Below are positions 26,246-34,522 of a DNA stretch of 64,000 bases, piece after piece (positions within the stretch are counted from its first letter, which is position 1; each line of letters starts with the position of its first letter). Under the pieces are notes generated by a model. That model was not told where the DNA came from, searched no databases, and was given only the letters and a program-made list of their open reading frames with translations. The position numbers and the translations under genes are program-made. Source of the stretch: an uncultured Pelagibacteraceae bacterium (GTDB lineage Bacteria > Pseudomonadota > Alphaproteobacteria > Pelagibacterales > Pelagibacteraceae); contig CACDRL010000004.1 of the NCBI GenBank assembly GCA_902555435.1, positions 1 through 64,000 on the forward strand, written 5' to 3'.

Positions 26246-27358
26246 ATGCTTAGTTATATAATACCTTTTTTAATTCTGATTTTAGTAGTTGTATTTATTC
26301 ACGAATATGGACACTATTATTTTGCTAGAAAATATGGAGTTGGGGTTACTGATTTTTCTATTGGATTTGGTAAAGAATTATTTGGTTGGAATGATAAACA
26401 TGGAACTAGATGGAAAGTCTGTGCAATACCATTAGGTGGATATGTTAAATTTTTTGGAGATCGTAATGTTTATTCACAAGCTGATCATGAAGAAATTTTA
26501 GAAAAATATAATGAAGAAGAACGTGATAAATTATTTATTTTAAAACCTTTATATCAAAGAGTATTAATTGTATTTGGCGGTCCTTTAGCAAACTTTCTAT
26601 TAGCTTTAGCAATCTTTTTTTGTATTTATACTTTCGTAGGAAAAGATTTTACTCCTGCAGTTATCAGTGAAGTTCAAAAGGATAGTCCCGCAATGGTTGG
26701 GGGGTTAAAAAACCAAGATATTATTTTAGAAATTGATGGCAATGAAGTTAAAAGCATCATGGAAGTTTCTAAATATATTACAATGTCAACAGCAGACTTT
26801 ATAGATTTTAAAGTTAAGCGTTCATATGAAGAATTAATTTTAAAAATAAAACCAAACATTGTTGAAGGTGAGGATGGTTTAGGAAATAAAATTAATAAAA
26901 GAATGGTTGGTATAAAACTAAGTGCTTATAATGATAAAATTAATCATGTTAAATTAGGACCAGCACAAGCATTATATCATGCAGCAAACGAAGTTTATTT
27001 TGTAAGTGTTTCATCTTTAAAATACATCGGTGGAATGATCATGGGAAAAGCAGATACTTCCCAACTTGGTGGACCAATTAGAATTGCAAAGATATCAGGG
27101 CAAGTTGCAACTTTTGGAGTGTTAGCTTTCATTAGTATGATGGCTTATATTTCGATAAGTTTAGGGTTAATTAATTTGTTTCCTATACCAATGTTAGATG
27201 GTGGACACTTAATGTTTTATGCATTTGAAAAAATTTTAGGAAGACCTTTGTCTCAAAAAACACAAGAAGGCTTTTTTCGAATCGGGTTGTTTTTGTTGCT
27301 ATCATTGATGTTTTTCACCACATTTAATGATCTAAAAGACCTTGGTTTATTTAGATAA
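26246..27358 (+). CDS. rseP: Site-2 intramembrane zinc metalloprotease RseP
   Basis: A 370-aa inner-membrane protease of the RseP/MmpA family. The zinc motif HEYGHY (HExxH) sits in the first helix, residues 19-24, and the third ligand in LFPIPMLDGGHL near the C terminus. Between them is one PDZ domain, SEVQKDSPAMVGGLKNQDIILEIDG; E. coli RseP has two and is about 450 aa. It likely clears signal-peptide remnants or anti-sigma factors. Its usual neighbours dxr and bamA are not adjacent in this window. Confidence 0.92.
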   Translation: MLSYIIPFLILILVVVFIHEYGHYYFARKYGVGVTDFSIGFGKELFGWNDKHGTRWKVCAIPLGGYVKFFGDRNVYSQADHEEILEKYNEEERDKLFILKPLYQRVLIVFGGPLANFLLALAIFFCIYTFVGKDFTPAVISEVQKDSPAMVGGLKNQDIILEIDGNEVKSIMEVSKYITMSTADFIDFKVKRSYEELILKIKPNIVEGEDGLGNKINKRMVGIKLSAYNDKINHVKLGPAQALYHAANEVYFVSVSSLKYIGGMIMGKADTSQLGGPIRIAKISGQVATFGVLAFISMMAYISISLGLINLFPIPMLDGGHLMFYAFEKILGRPLSQKTQEGFFRIGLFLLLSLMFFTTFNDLKDLGLFR

Positions 27359-27515
27359 TTTAATTTTCTAAGTTGTTAAAAAGACAAGTAAAATCAACAT
27401 TAATTTAAATTAAAACAAGATATTGTGTGTCTTAAAAAAAATGACACTAAAAAAAAGCTTGATTTATCAACGTTTATGACAAGTATAAATATTAACCAAC
27501 AAAACCGGAGCTAAA

Positions 27516-27791
27516 ATGAACAAAAAACAACTAATTGCTAAGCTTTCTGGCTCATTAAACTTGAGCAAAGCAGATGCTGAGCGAACTTTTGATACAATTA
27601 CCAACACTATTTTAGATGCTCTAAAAGGTGATGATTCAGTGAAAATTGCTGGATTTGGTACGTACAAAGTAGCTAAGCGAAAAGCTAGAGTTGGAAGAAA
27701 CCCAAGAACTGGTGAGCAGATTCAAATTGCTGCTTCTCAGAAAGTAAAATTCTTACCAGCGAAAGCTTTAAAAGAAGTATTCAATAGATAA
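27516..27791 (+). CDS. hupB: HU-family DNA-binding protein
   Basis: A 91-aa histone-like protein. The helical dimerisation part MNKKQLIAKLSGSLNLSKADAERTFDTITNTILDAL is followed by the DNA-embracing beta arm FGTYKVAKRKARVGRNPRTGEQIQIAASQKVKFLPAKALKE, with the intercalating Pro in GRNPRTG. It should bind and bend chromosomal DNA. The Shine-Dalgarno is cggag 7 nt upstream, the leader is preceded by TATAAA-like DNA, and a strong hairpin follows the gene. Monocistronic. Confidence 0.95.
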   Translation: MNKKQLIAKLSGSLNLSKADAERTFDTITNTILDALKGDDSVKIAGFGTYKVAKRKARVGRNPRTGEQIQIAASQKVKFLPAKALKEVFNR

Positions 27792-27799
27792 TTTTTTTT

Positions 27800-27840
27800 A
27801 ACAGCCCTAAACGATTGTAAAAAACACGTTTAGGGCTGTT
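27800..27840 (+). terminator. Long perfect hairpin after hupB
   Basis: A perfect 14-bp stem (aacagccctaaacg / cgtttagggctgtt) encloses a 13-nt loop. It is not followed by a T-run, so it may stabilise the 3' end of the hup mRNA or act as a terminator without a long U-tract. It lies 9 bp after the hupB stop. Confidence 0.65.
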
Positions 27841-27913
27841 ACTATATGCAAATACTGCATACCCAATTTTCCTAATCAGCGTTAGTTTTAAAAATTAATA
27901 AAACTATAAGACA

Positions 27914-27929
27914 CCACTTAAACAAGTGG
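27914..27929 (+). promoter_or_regulatory. Small hairpin touching the amt1 ribosome-binding site
   Basis: CCACTT-AAAC-AAGTGG forms a 6-bp stem whose 3' strand supplies the first two G of the GGAGG Shine-Dalgarno for the ATG at 27937. It could reduce translation when folded. Further up, TATGCA-N5-TGCATA (27845-27861) forms another small dyad. Both are suggestive only. Confidence 0.35.
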
Positions 27930-27936
27930 AGGTCTA

Positions 27937-29238
27937 ATGACTAAAATAATAAAAAAAATATCAGCACCGCTTCTAAGTTTAATATTTTTATTAAACATGA
28001 GTAGTGCCGGTATGGCAGAGACAACTGTCTCTGGAGAAGTTCAAGCGATTTTTAACTCGCTTCTATTTTTAATTTGTGGTTTCCTTGTCATGTTCATGGC
28101 AGCGGGTTTTGCGATGCTAGAATCTGGTATGGTAACTTCAAAAAGTGTATCAGTAATTTGTGCTAAAAATATAGGTCTATATTCAATCGCCGGAATTATG
28201 TTTTGGCTTTTTGGTTATAACTTAGCTTATGGAATTCCTGAAGGGGGATACATCGGAACATTTACACCTTGGTCAGATGCAAGTGCAGTTGATACAGGTT
28301 ATGCAGATGGATCAGACTGGTTCTTCCAAATGGTATTCTGTGCAACAACAGTTTCAATTTGTTCAGGTGCTATGGCTGAAAGAATTAAGTTATGGCCGTT
28401 TTTCTTATTTGCAGCTATTTTAGCTGGAATTATTTATCCAATCGTTATGGGTTGGCAATGGGGTGGAGGCTGGTTAGCAGAACTAGGCTTCTCTGATTTT
28501 GCTGGTTCTACATTAGTACACTCAACAGGTGGTGCAGCTGCTTTAGCAGGTATCATGTTGCTAGGTGCTAGATATGGAAGATTTGATAGCAAAGGTGAGG
28601 CGAAAGCAATTAAACCTTTTGCTGCTTCTTCAATTCCATTAGTAACTGTTGGAGTATTTATATTATGGTTAGGTTGGTTTGGATTCAATGGTGGATCTCA
28701 ACTAGCTATAGGAACATTTGATGATGCAGTTGCTGTATCAAGTATATTTATTAATACTAATCTTGCTGCTTGTGGTGGTGTTATGGCTGCTGCAATAATT
28801 ACAAGGTTAATGTTTGGTAAAACAGATGTAATTCAAATGTTAAACGGAGCAATCGGTGGTCTTGTAGCTGTTACAGCTGAACCATTAGCACCATCACCTT
28901 TAGCAGCAATCTTCATTGGAGCTGTAGGTGGATTGATCGTAGTATTTGGAACTAAATTATTATTTAGCTTTAAACTTGACGATGTAGTTGGTGCAATTCC
29001 AGCTCACATGTTCGCTGGTATTTGGGGAACATTAGCAGTGCCATTAACAAATGCTGATGCATCGTTTAGTGCACAATTAATTGGTGTACTTTCAATTAAC
29101 ATTTTTGTGTTTGCTGTGTCCTATATAATCTGGTCAATAATGAAAGCAACGTTTGGTATTAGATTAAGTAAAGAAGCTGAAACCAAAGGTACTGACGTTA
29201 CAGAAACAGGAGTAATCGCTTACGCAATACGTGACTAA
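27937..29238 (+). CDS. amt: Ammonium transporter (Amt family), copy 1
   Basis: A 433-aa Amt/Rh channel with an N-terminal signal-type segment (MTKIIKKISAPLLSLIFLLNMSSAGMA) and eleven helices. Diagnostic residues are visible: FMAAGFAMLESGMV, FGYNLAYG, SDFAGSTLVHSTGGAAALAG with the first pore His, and VGAIPAHMFAGIWGTLAVP with the second pore His. It imports ammonium, the main nitrogen source of marine SAR11. No glnK gene is adjacent. It is followed by a paralog 227 bp downstream. Confidence 0.94.
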   Translation: MTKIIKKISAPLLSLIFLLNMSSAGMAETTVSGEVQAIFNSLLFLICGFLVMFMAAGFAMLESGMVTSKSVSVICAKNIGLYSIAGIMFWLFGYNLAYGIPEGGYIGTFTPWSDASAVDTGYADGSDWFFQMVFCATTVSICSGAMAERIKLWPFFLFAAILAGIIYPIVMGWQWGGGWLAELGFSDFAGSTLVHSTGGAAALAGIMLLGARYGRFDSKGEAKAIKPFAASSIPLVTVGVFILWLGWFGFNGGSQLAIGTFDDAVAVSSIFINTNLAACGGVMAAAIITRLMFGKTDVIQMLNGAIGGLVAVTAEPLAPSPLAAIFIGAVGGLIVVFGTKLLFSFKLDDVVGAIPAHMFAGIWGTLAVPLTNADASFSAQLIGVLSINIFVFAVSYIIWSIMKATFGIRLSKEAETKGTDVTETGVIAYAIRD

Positions 29239-29251
29239 TTGCATGCAATAT

Positions 29252-29296
29252 AGGGGCTCTTCGATCTCCATGTCGTTATCTCATTGAAGAGCCTCT
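29252..29296 (+). ncRNA. Structured intergenic element between the amt genes
   Basis: The 188-bp gap holds an 11-bp stem (aggggctcttc / gaagagcctct, one G-T wobble) with a 23-nt loop, starting 13 bp after the amt1 stop. A tctctctctc tract and a separate intrinsic terminator follow. It may be a 3' UTR structure, an attenuator, or a small RNA released from the amt1 transcript. Only the potential to fold is seen. Confidence 0.4.
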
Positions 29297-29340
29297 AAAT
29301 AAAGAATTAACTTATCTCTCTCTCTAGTTAGTTAATAACC

Positions 29341-29369
29341 AAAGGCCCCAGAAATGGGGCCTTTTTTTT
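29341..29369 (+). terminator. Intrinsic terminator between amt1 and amt2
   Basis: A 9-bp GC-rich stem (aaaggcccc / ggggccttt) with a 6-nt loop is followed by more T residues, giving an eight-T run ending at 29369. This is the strongest terminator in the window and should separate the two ammonium-transporter transcripts. Confidence 0.92.
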
Positions 29370-29465
29370 GCACATATGCTTATTTCTCATAACTCTTTTG
29401 TCTTATCTGCAGTACTTAAAATTTAAATGTTTATTAAAACGACCAGATTAAAAAAAGGAGAGATA

Positions 29466-30758
29466 ATGAATAATCATTTAAAAAAAATATCATTAAGCTT
29501 AATAATATTTTTAAGCTTTACTAATTTAGCTTCAGCAGAAACAACCATGTCAGCTGAGGGTCAATATATTTTCAATTCCCTAGGATTTTATCTTGGTGGT
29601 GTTTTAGTTGCATTCATGGCAGCAGGTTTTTGTATGCTTGAGAGTGGATTGGTAACAACTAAAAGTGTTTCAACAATTGCAGCAAAAAATATTGGTAAGT
29701 TTGCAATCTGTTCGTTAATATTTTTTTTCTGTGGTTATAATTTAGCATACGGAATTCCTGAAGGTGGGTTTATAGGATCATTTTCAATGTGGAGTGATTC
29801 TTCAGAACTTTCAACAGGTTATTCAGATTATTCAGATTGGTTTTTCCAAACAATGTTTGTTTGTGCAACTGCATCAATTGTATCAGGTGCTGTAGCAGAA
29901 AGAATTAAAATTTGGCCATTTTTTATTTTTGCAGCAATTATGGCTGGTATCATTTATCCTATTTCAATGGGATGGCAGTGGGGTGGAGGTTGGTTAGCAA
30001 CTTCTGGCTTCTCTGATTTTGCTGGATCAACTTTAGTTCATGCATGTGGTGGTGCAGCTGCCTTAGCAGGTGTAATAGTGTTAGGCGCAAGAGAAGGAAG
30101 ATTTAATAAAAAAGGTGAAACAAAATCTTTGGTACCTTTCGCAGCATCTTCAATACCACTAGTTACTTTAGGCACTTTTTTATTATGGTTTGGTTGGTTT
30201 GGATTTAATGGTTTCAGTCAGCTTGCTATGGGAACATTTGATGATGTAAATGCAATTAGTAAAATTGCAGTTAACACTCACTTAGCAGGAGCTGCTGGTA
30301 CTGTTGCTGCTGCAGTAGTTACAAGATTACTAGGCGGAAAAACAGATATAGTAATGATGCTGAATGGAGCATTAGCAGGTTTAGTTGCAATTACTGCAGA
30401 ACCTTTAACTCCAAGTCCAGTTCTTGCAATTGCAATTGGAGCTATTGGTTCATTAATTATGTACTTTGGTACAAAGTTTTTAGAAAGTAAAAAAATTGAT
30501 GATGTTGTAGGTGCAATTCCTGTACATATGTTCGCTGGTATATTTGGAACATTAGTTGTTCCATTAAGTAACTCTGGTACAAATTTTGGAACTCAGTTAA
30601 CAGGTGTAATTGCAGTATGTGTATTTAGTTTTGTACTTTCATACATCACATTCAAAGTTCTAAAACAAACAATTGGTCTTAGAATTAGTTCACAAGCTGA
30701 AAAACTTGGAACTGATGTTGCAGAAGTTGGTGTTAAAGCCTATGCAATTAGAGACTAA
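29466..30758 (+). CDS. amt: Ammonium transporter (Amt family), copy 2
   Basis: A second Amt paralog closely similar to its upstream neighbour. It has a signal-type N terminus (MNNHLKKISLSLIIFLSFTNLASA), FMAAGFCMLESGLV, SDFAGSTLVHACGGAAALAG (first pore His) and VGAIPVHMFAGIFGTLVVP (second pore His). The ORF track starts at 29427, but ATG 29466 follows a strong aaaggagag and is preferred (430 aa). The terminator upstream implies its own promoter, so the two copies could be expressed under different conditions. Confidence 0.93.
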   Translation: MNNHLKKISLSLIIFLSFTNLASAETTMSAEGQYIFNSLGFYLGGVLVAFMAAGFCMLESGLVTTKSVSTIAAKNIGKFAICSLIFFFCGYNLAYGIPEGGFIGSFSMWSDSSELSTGYSDYSDWFFQTMFVCATASIVSGAVAERIKIWPFFIFAAIMAGIIYPISMGWQWGGGWLATSGFSDFAGSTLVHACGGAAALAGVIVLGAREGRFNKKGETKSLVPFAASSIPLVTLGTFLLWFGWFGFNGFSQLAMGTFDDVNAISKIAVNTHLAGAAGTVAAAVVTRLLGGKTDIVMMLNGALAGLVAITAEPLTPSPVLAIAIGAIGSLIMYFGTKFLESKKIDDVVGAIPVHMFAGIFGTLVVPLSNSGTNFGTQLTGVIAVCVFSFVLSYITFKVLKQTIGLRISSQAEKLGTDVAEVGVKAYAIRD

Positions 30759-30782
30759 ACTATCTCTTTAAATATAACTATT

Positions 30783-30812
30783 AAAGGCTCCTTAGGAATA
30801 AGGGGCCTTTTT
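30783..30812. terminator. Terminator between amt2 and bcp
   Basis: A 12-bp stem (aaaggctcctta / taaggggccttt, one T-G wobble) with a ggaa loop is followed by two extra T, making a TTTTT run. It lies between convergent genes and probably serves amt2. Confidence 0.82.
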
Positions 30813-30814
30813 AA

Positions 30815-31267
30815 TTATTTTGAAATATCTTTTAGGGTTTCTAAGACTTCTTTAGCGTGATCTTTTACTTTAACGTTTTCCCAGATTTTTATAATTTTAC
30901 CTTTTTTATCAATTAAAAAAGTTGTTCTATTTGTTCCCATAAATTCACGACCCATAAACTTTTTCTTACCCCAGACCTTATATTTTTTGAGTACTTTTAA
31001 TTCTTCATCAGCCAATAAATCAAATTTAATTTTATATTTATCTCTAAATTTATGGTGACTTTTTATACTATCCTTTGAAATTCCATAAATTTCACAATCT
31101 AATTTTTTAAATTTTGATAACAATTTATTGAAATCATTTGTTTCAATTGTACATCCAGGCGTATCATCCTTTGGATAAAAATATAAAACTACATATTTTC
31201 CCAAAGTGTCTTTCAAAGAAAAATTAGTTTGATTTGTAGATGGAAGTGTAAAATTACTAGCTTTCAT
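30815..31267 (-). CDS. bcp: Bcp/PrxQ-type peroxiredoxin (thiol peroxidase)
   Basis: An AhpC/TSA-fold thiol peroxidase of about 150 aa reducing hydroperoxides. The active-site stretch YFYPKDDTPGCTIETNDF holds the peroxidatic Cys; the resolving Cys found five residues later in E. coli Bcp is absent (position taken by Asn/Asp), so this is a 1-Cys-type arrangement unless another Cys takes part. ATG 31267 (MKASNFTLPS) is chosen over 31282 because it gives the normal N terminus and a short overlap with the glycosyltransferase stop upstream. Confidence 0.85.
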   Translation of the reverse strand: MKASNFTLPSTNQTNFSLKDTLGKYVVLYFYPKDDTPGCTIETNDFNKLLSKFKKLDCEIYGISKDSIKSHHKFRDKYKIKFDLLADEELKVLKKYKVWGKKKFMGREFMGTNRTTFLIDKKGKIIKIWENVKVKDHAKEVLETLKDISK

Positions 31268-32258
31268 TTGATATCTTTTCAATTATTTCATCAAAAACTT
31301 TTTTAGTTTTTAGAGTTTTCATATTATTTCTATCTCTTATCCACGTATTATCTTTATAGTCTTCAGGAGTTATAAATTCGATTTTACTAAATTTAAGTTC
31401 ACTTATAGCATCATTTGCAATTAAACCAAAAGATTTAACACCCAAAGCTGACGCTAGGTTCAAAGGTCCTGAATTATTACCAACAAAAAAATCTGAATGC
31501 TTAATAGCAGTTATTATACCTGTAAGATCTTTATTTGAACAATCGATAAAGTATTTTTTATCTGATAGAGAAATAATTCTTTGAGCTAAATAAGATTTTT
31601 CTGGTCCACAAATCAAATAAATATAATCAAATAAATTTTTTTGGTAGAGCAAATCAGCAAGTTCTACAAAATTTTCCTCAAACCACATTTTGTAATCTTC
31701 AAAAGAGTCTATACCAAATGCAATTTTTTTACCCTTTGGCAAAATATCTTGATGCTGATCTTTTATTCGATCAAGGTTAATCTCTAATTCTGGATATAAA
31801 TTATTCAATTTAATATTGTTTAGTTTTAAAATTTTTTGTGATTGTTCTGAATAATTTAAATTTTTATCAGCATCATTTAATACATTATTTATAGTTAGCC
31901 ATTTTTTTTGATTTCCAATTCCAGGACCAATAATATTTTTTATTCTACTTAGTTTTGCTGCAATTGCAGGTTTGTTTACTTTATCTAAAATATAAACATG
32001 AGAATATTTGTATTTTAAATAAATTTTAATTAATTTAAGTACGTCAATCCAATAAAAAATCCCTTTTCTAAAATTATTGTAACTAATAAAATTTATATGG
32101 GTCACATCTTTAAGTATATTTTTAGCTTGAGTTTTTTCTCTTAAGATTAAATCAACTCTTTGCGTATGATGTTCACTGATTGCTTTGATATATGGTAATT
32201 GCCAAATAAGATCACCAAGTTTATGGTGAGTATAAACTATACAAATTTTTTCATTCAT
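31257..32258 (-). CDS. Glycosyltransferase family 9 (heptosyltransferase-like)
   Basis: A 333-aa GT-B enzyme of the ADP-heptose:LPS heptosyltransferase family. The N-terminal HHKLGDLIWQLPYIKAISEHHTQRVDLILREKT matches the family's GDxxxxxP acceptor-side motif, and KHSDFFVGNNSGPLNLASALGVKSFGLI matches the donor-binding region. It should add a sugar to the LPS core on the cytoplasmic side of the inner membrane. It overlaps the FkbM-type methyltransferase gene upstream by 8 bp and bcp downstream. Confidence 0.82.
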   Translation of the reverse strand: MNEKICIVYTHHKLGDLIWQLPYIKAISEHHTQRVDLILREKTQAKNILKDVTHINFISYNNFRKGIFYWIDVLKLIKIYLKYKYSHVYILDKVNKPAIAAKLSRIKNIIGPGIGNQKKWLTINNVLNDADKNLNYSEQSQKILKLNNIKLNNLYPELEINLDRIKDQHQDILPKGKKIAFGIDSFEDYKMWFEENFVELADLLYQKNLFDYIYLICGPEKSYLAQRIISLSDKKYFIDCSNKDLTGIITAIKHSDFFVGNNSGPLNLASALGVKSFGLIANDAISELKFSKIEFITPEDYKDNTWIRDRNNMKTLKTKKVFDEIIEKISNES

Positions 32259-33030
32259 GGAATTTTAATTCTATATCAGCTCTTCTTTTTAAATTTTTGT
32301 AATCTAAACCTATTATTGGATAATTGAAATTAGACTTATATTTACTTGTTTTAAATTTTTTTGAATTAATAAAAGTCATTTCAACAACTTTTGGGTCATT
32401 GTTTTTGTTTATACCACCATAGTTATTCCCATGAATATGTATAATTTTAAATTTTGTTTTTTTAATAAAATTTTTTATTTTATTTAAATTTTTATGAATA
32501 TTGTGAAATTCAATAATAAATAAATTAATTTTTAAAAATTCTTTATTTACATGTTCTAAAATTTTGTACTCATCACCTTCAATATCAATTTTTAAAATAA
32601 TGTTACTTTGATTTTTCAAAATATTTTTGATTGATATTTCCTTCTTTTTTCTTTCATTATTAACAACTTTTTTAATCAAATGTTTGTTCCCATCTTTAAA
32701 AAATTTTAAGTAATTAATATATTTAAAGACTTCTAAAATTTTCTCTAATCTGAGTTTTTTAAATAAAAGTAATGAAATTATATCTTTTTTGAATCTTTTA
32801 ACCCAAAATCTCTTATCAACTGTATGATCGTAAGCAATTATTTTACACTTTTGATTAATTTTTAAAAATTCTTTCTCAAATTCCCAATCGTCATTTAATC
32901 CACAAGAAATTATTTTATTTGTTTTTTTTATCACCCTTTTATCAATTACATATCCCCCATCTTTTTTAGGACCAATTCTTATTAAATTATTTATATTGGA
33001 TTTAAATGGTTTAAATATTCTAGGTAGCAC
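32251..33030 (-). CDS. FkbM-family methyltransferase
   Basis: A 259-aa protein with the FkbM-type SAM-dependent core: RIGPKKDGGYVIDKRVIKKTNKIISCGLNDDWEFEKEF (nucleotide-binding strand and glycine loop) and the family motif LKIDIEGDEYKIL, then LFIIEFHNIHKNLNK. Such enzymes methylate sugars or lipids of surface polysaccharides. The overlap with the GT9 gene supports a surface-glycan role. The composition is extremely Lys/Asn/Ile-rich, more than the neighbours, as is common for surface-sugar genes in AT-rich genomes. Confidence 0.75.
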   Translation of the reverse strand: MLPRIFKPFKSNINNLIRIGPKKDGGYVIDKRVIKKTNKIISCGLNDDWEFEKEFLKINQKCKIIAYDHTVDKRFWVKRFKKDIISLLLFKKLRLEKILEVFKYINYLKFFKDGNKHLIKKVVNNERKKKEISIKNILKNQSNIILKIDIEGDEYKILEHVNKEFLKINLFIIEFHNIHKNLNKIKNFIKKTKFKIIHIHGNNYGGINKNNDPKVVEMTFINSKKFKTSKYKSNFNYPIIGLDYKNLKRRADIELKFHE

Positions 33031-33112
33031 TGCTATATATATTTTTTAGTTTAAATATATTATAGTAATTACATAAACATATAATTAATACAAAGTTTAA
33101 ATCTTTAAATTT

Positions 33113-33457
33113 ATGAGTGAAATTAAAACTATAAACGCAAATGAAGCATATCAAATGGTTCAAGAAAACAAATGTAATCTAATTGATGTCAGAGAATTAA
33201 ATGAATTAGAGCTTACGGGAAGAGTTGAAGGAGCCATCCATATACCTATGGGAAATTTAGATATTCTTCTTGATCCAAATAGTGATGTTGTTAAGAACGG
33301 ACAAATTGATAAAGATAAAGAGGTAGTTTTGTTTTGTGCTGGAGGAATTAGATCTGAAATGTCAGTAAAGTCTTTAACTGCAAAAGGTTTAAAAAACATT
33401 TCCCACATCGAAGGTGGTTTTGGGTCTATCAGTAATAGCAGTTTTAAAATAGTTTAA
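33113..33457 (+). CDS. Single-domain rhodanese-like protein
   Basis: A 114-aa rhodanese domain. LIDVRELNELELTGRVEGAIHIPMGNL gives the N-terminal CH2A-type motif and VVLFCAGGIRSEMSV the active-site loop with its persulfide Cys. Likely a cytoplasmic sulfurtransferase like GlpE/PspE or a sulfide carrier. It converges with the DsbA-like gene (4-bp overlap). Partner unknown. Confidence 0.87.
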   Translation: MSEIKTINANEAYQMVQENKCNLIDVRELNELELTGRVEGAIHIPMGNLDILLDPNSDVVKNGQIDKDKEVVLFCAGGIRSEMSVKSLTAKGLKNISHIEGGFGSISNSSFKIV

Positions 33458-34032
33458 TTTTTTTTAATTTCATCCAGAGCATATTCTAGACGGTCTTGTC
33501 CCCAGAAAATTTTATTATTCACTATAAAAGTTGGAGCACCAAATACCTCTTTTTCAAAAGCTTCTTGTGTAAATTGTTTTAATTTATCTTTAGTGTCTTG
33601 ATTCTTAATTAAATTAAAAAAATCATGCTCATCAATTTTTAATTTTTTTAATAGTATTTTGATATTTTCTTCATTAGATAAATCTAGATCTTCTTTCCAA
33701 TAAGCTTCAAAAAAATTATTTAAGTATTCTTCTTTTTTATTATCTTTAACACAAAGATAGCCTCTCATTATATTTAGAGAGTTGATTGGAAATTTTGAGT
33801 TCCATTTGAAACTAATGTTATTTTTTTTTGCAACAAGCTCACAATCATTTTGCATGTTTTTCATTTTATACTTATTAAAAGCAGGCGCTGTGATGCCTGC
33901 CAAGTTGTGAAGTCCTCCTAATAATATTGGTTTTAGTTTGAAATTAATATCTTTTATTTTTAAAATTTTTTTATAAGCGATGTATGCGTAAGGACTAATA
34001 ATATCAAAATAAAAATCTATATGATCATTCAT
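33454..34032 (-). CDS. 2-hydroxychromene-2-carboxylate isomerase / DsbA-family (GST kappa) protein
   Basis: A 192-aa thioredoxin-like protein with an inserted helical domain. The active site is DIISPYAYIAYKKI, where Ser-Pro replaces the CxxC of DsbA, as in HCCA isomerase and kappa GST, so it probably uses glutathione. FGAPTFIVNNKIFWGQDRLEYAL contains the cis-Pro and the family's WGQDR motif. The 5' end overlaps the Aba4-like gene by 8 bp. HCCA isomerase in the strict sense is unlikely because no naphthalene genes are near. Confidence 0.84.
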   Translation of the reverse strand: MNDHIDFYFDIISPYAYIAYKKILKIKDINFKLKPILLGGLHNLAGITAPAFNKYKMKNMQNDCELVAKKNNISFKWNSKFPINSLNIMRGYLCVKDNKKEEYLNNFFEAYWKEDLDLSNEENIKILLKKLKIDEHDFFNLIKNQDTKDKLKQFTQEAFEKEVFGAPTFIVNNKIFWGQDRLEYALDEIKKN

Positions 34033-34498
34033 ATAGATTTAGCTTTTTGGCGTAAAAAATTCTAATTATCCAATAAATAAATAATCCAATAGGTCCAGTT
34101 AAGTATGTAATTATTAATGGAACTGACATTAATACTTTATTTACGAAGTATTTTTGAGAGTCTTTAACCATCCATCCTCCAACAAACAAATTAATAGCTA
34201 CAAAATGAGTCCAGAAAAGAGTTAGGTATAAATTATCTTCAAACAATCGGGATAACTCAACCAAACCAAGGTACAAACTAAAATTTGCATCGAATTCATA
34301 ACCAACTGTGAAGGATCTGTATAAAATATAAATATAAACACCACTTAATAACAGGAAAGGAAATATAGTAGTTACCACATATCTACTTAAGTGAGATTGG
34401 GGAAATACTATTAAGATGAACCAAAAAGGTATAACACCTAAATTGATCCACATATAAAGTATATCAATTGTGAAATAGTTATAAATTTGTTCGATCAT
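34025..34498 (-). CDS. Aba4-like membrane protein (DUF4281)
   Basis: A 157-aa membrane protein with four helices. NLGVIPFWFILIVFPQSHLSRY, the acidic VELSRLFEDNLYLTLFWTHFVAINLFVGGWMVKDSQKY, and the C-terminal LTGPIGLFIYWIIRIFYA match the ABA4-like/DUF4281 family, linked to carotenoid (neoxanthin) metabolism in plants and uncharacterised in bacteria. It starts only 24 bp from the divergent recX. Confidence 0.72.
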   Translation of the reverse strand: MIEQIYNYFTIDILYMWINLGVIPFWFILIVFPQSHLSRYVVTTIFPFLLLSGVYIYILYRSFTVGYEFDANFSLYLGLVELSRLFEDNLYLTLFWTHFVAINLFVGGWMVKDSQKYFVNKVLMSVPLIITYLTGPIGLFIYWIIRIFYAKKLNLYE

Positions 34499-34522
34499 AA
34501 TTATATTATATAAAATCTATCG

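Noticed and set aside
27800-27840. Perfect inverted repeat as an integron-type recombination site or phage attachment site
   Set aside because: No integrase, repeats or gene cassettes lie near; it sits right behind hupB as a terminator-like hairpin would.
27845-27861. TATGCA-N5-TGCATA as an NtrC site upstream of amt1
   Set aside because: The usual NtrC dyad is TGCA-N9-TGCA-like with C and G at the inner edges; the spacing here is 5 and the inner bases do not fit.
29311-29325. CT repeat (tctctctctct) between the amt genes as a functional microsatellite
   Set aside because: The repeat is only about five units in noncoding DNA and would not switch any frame.
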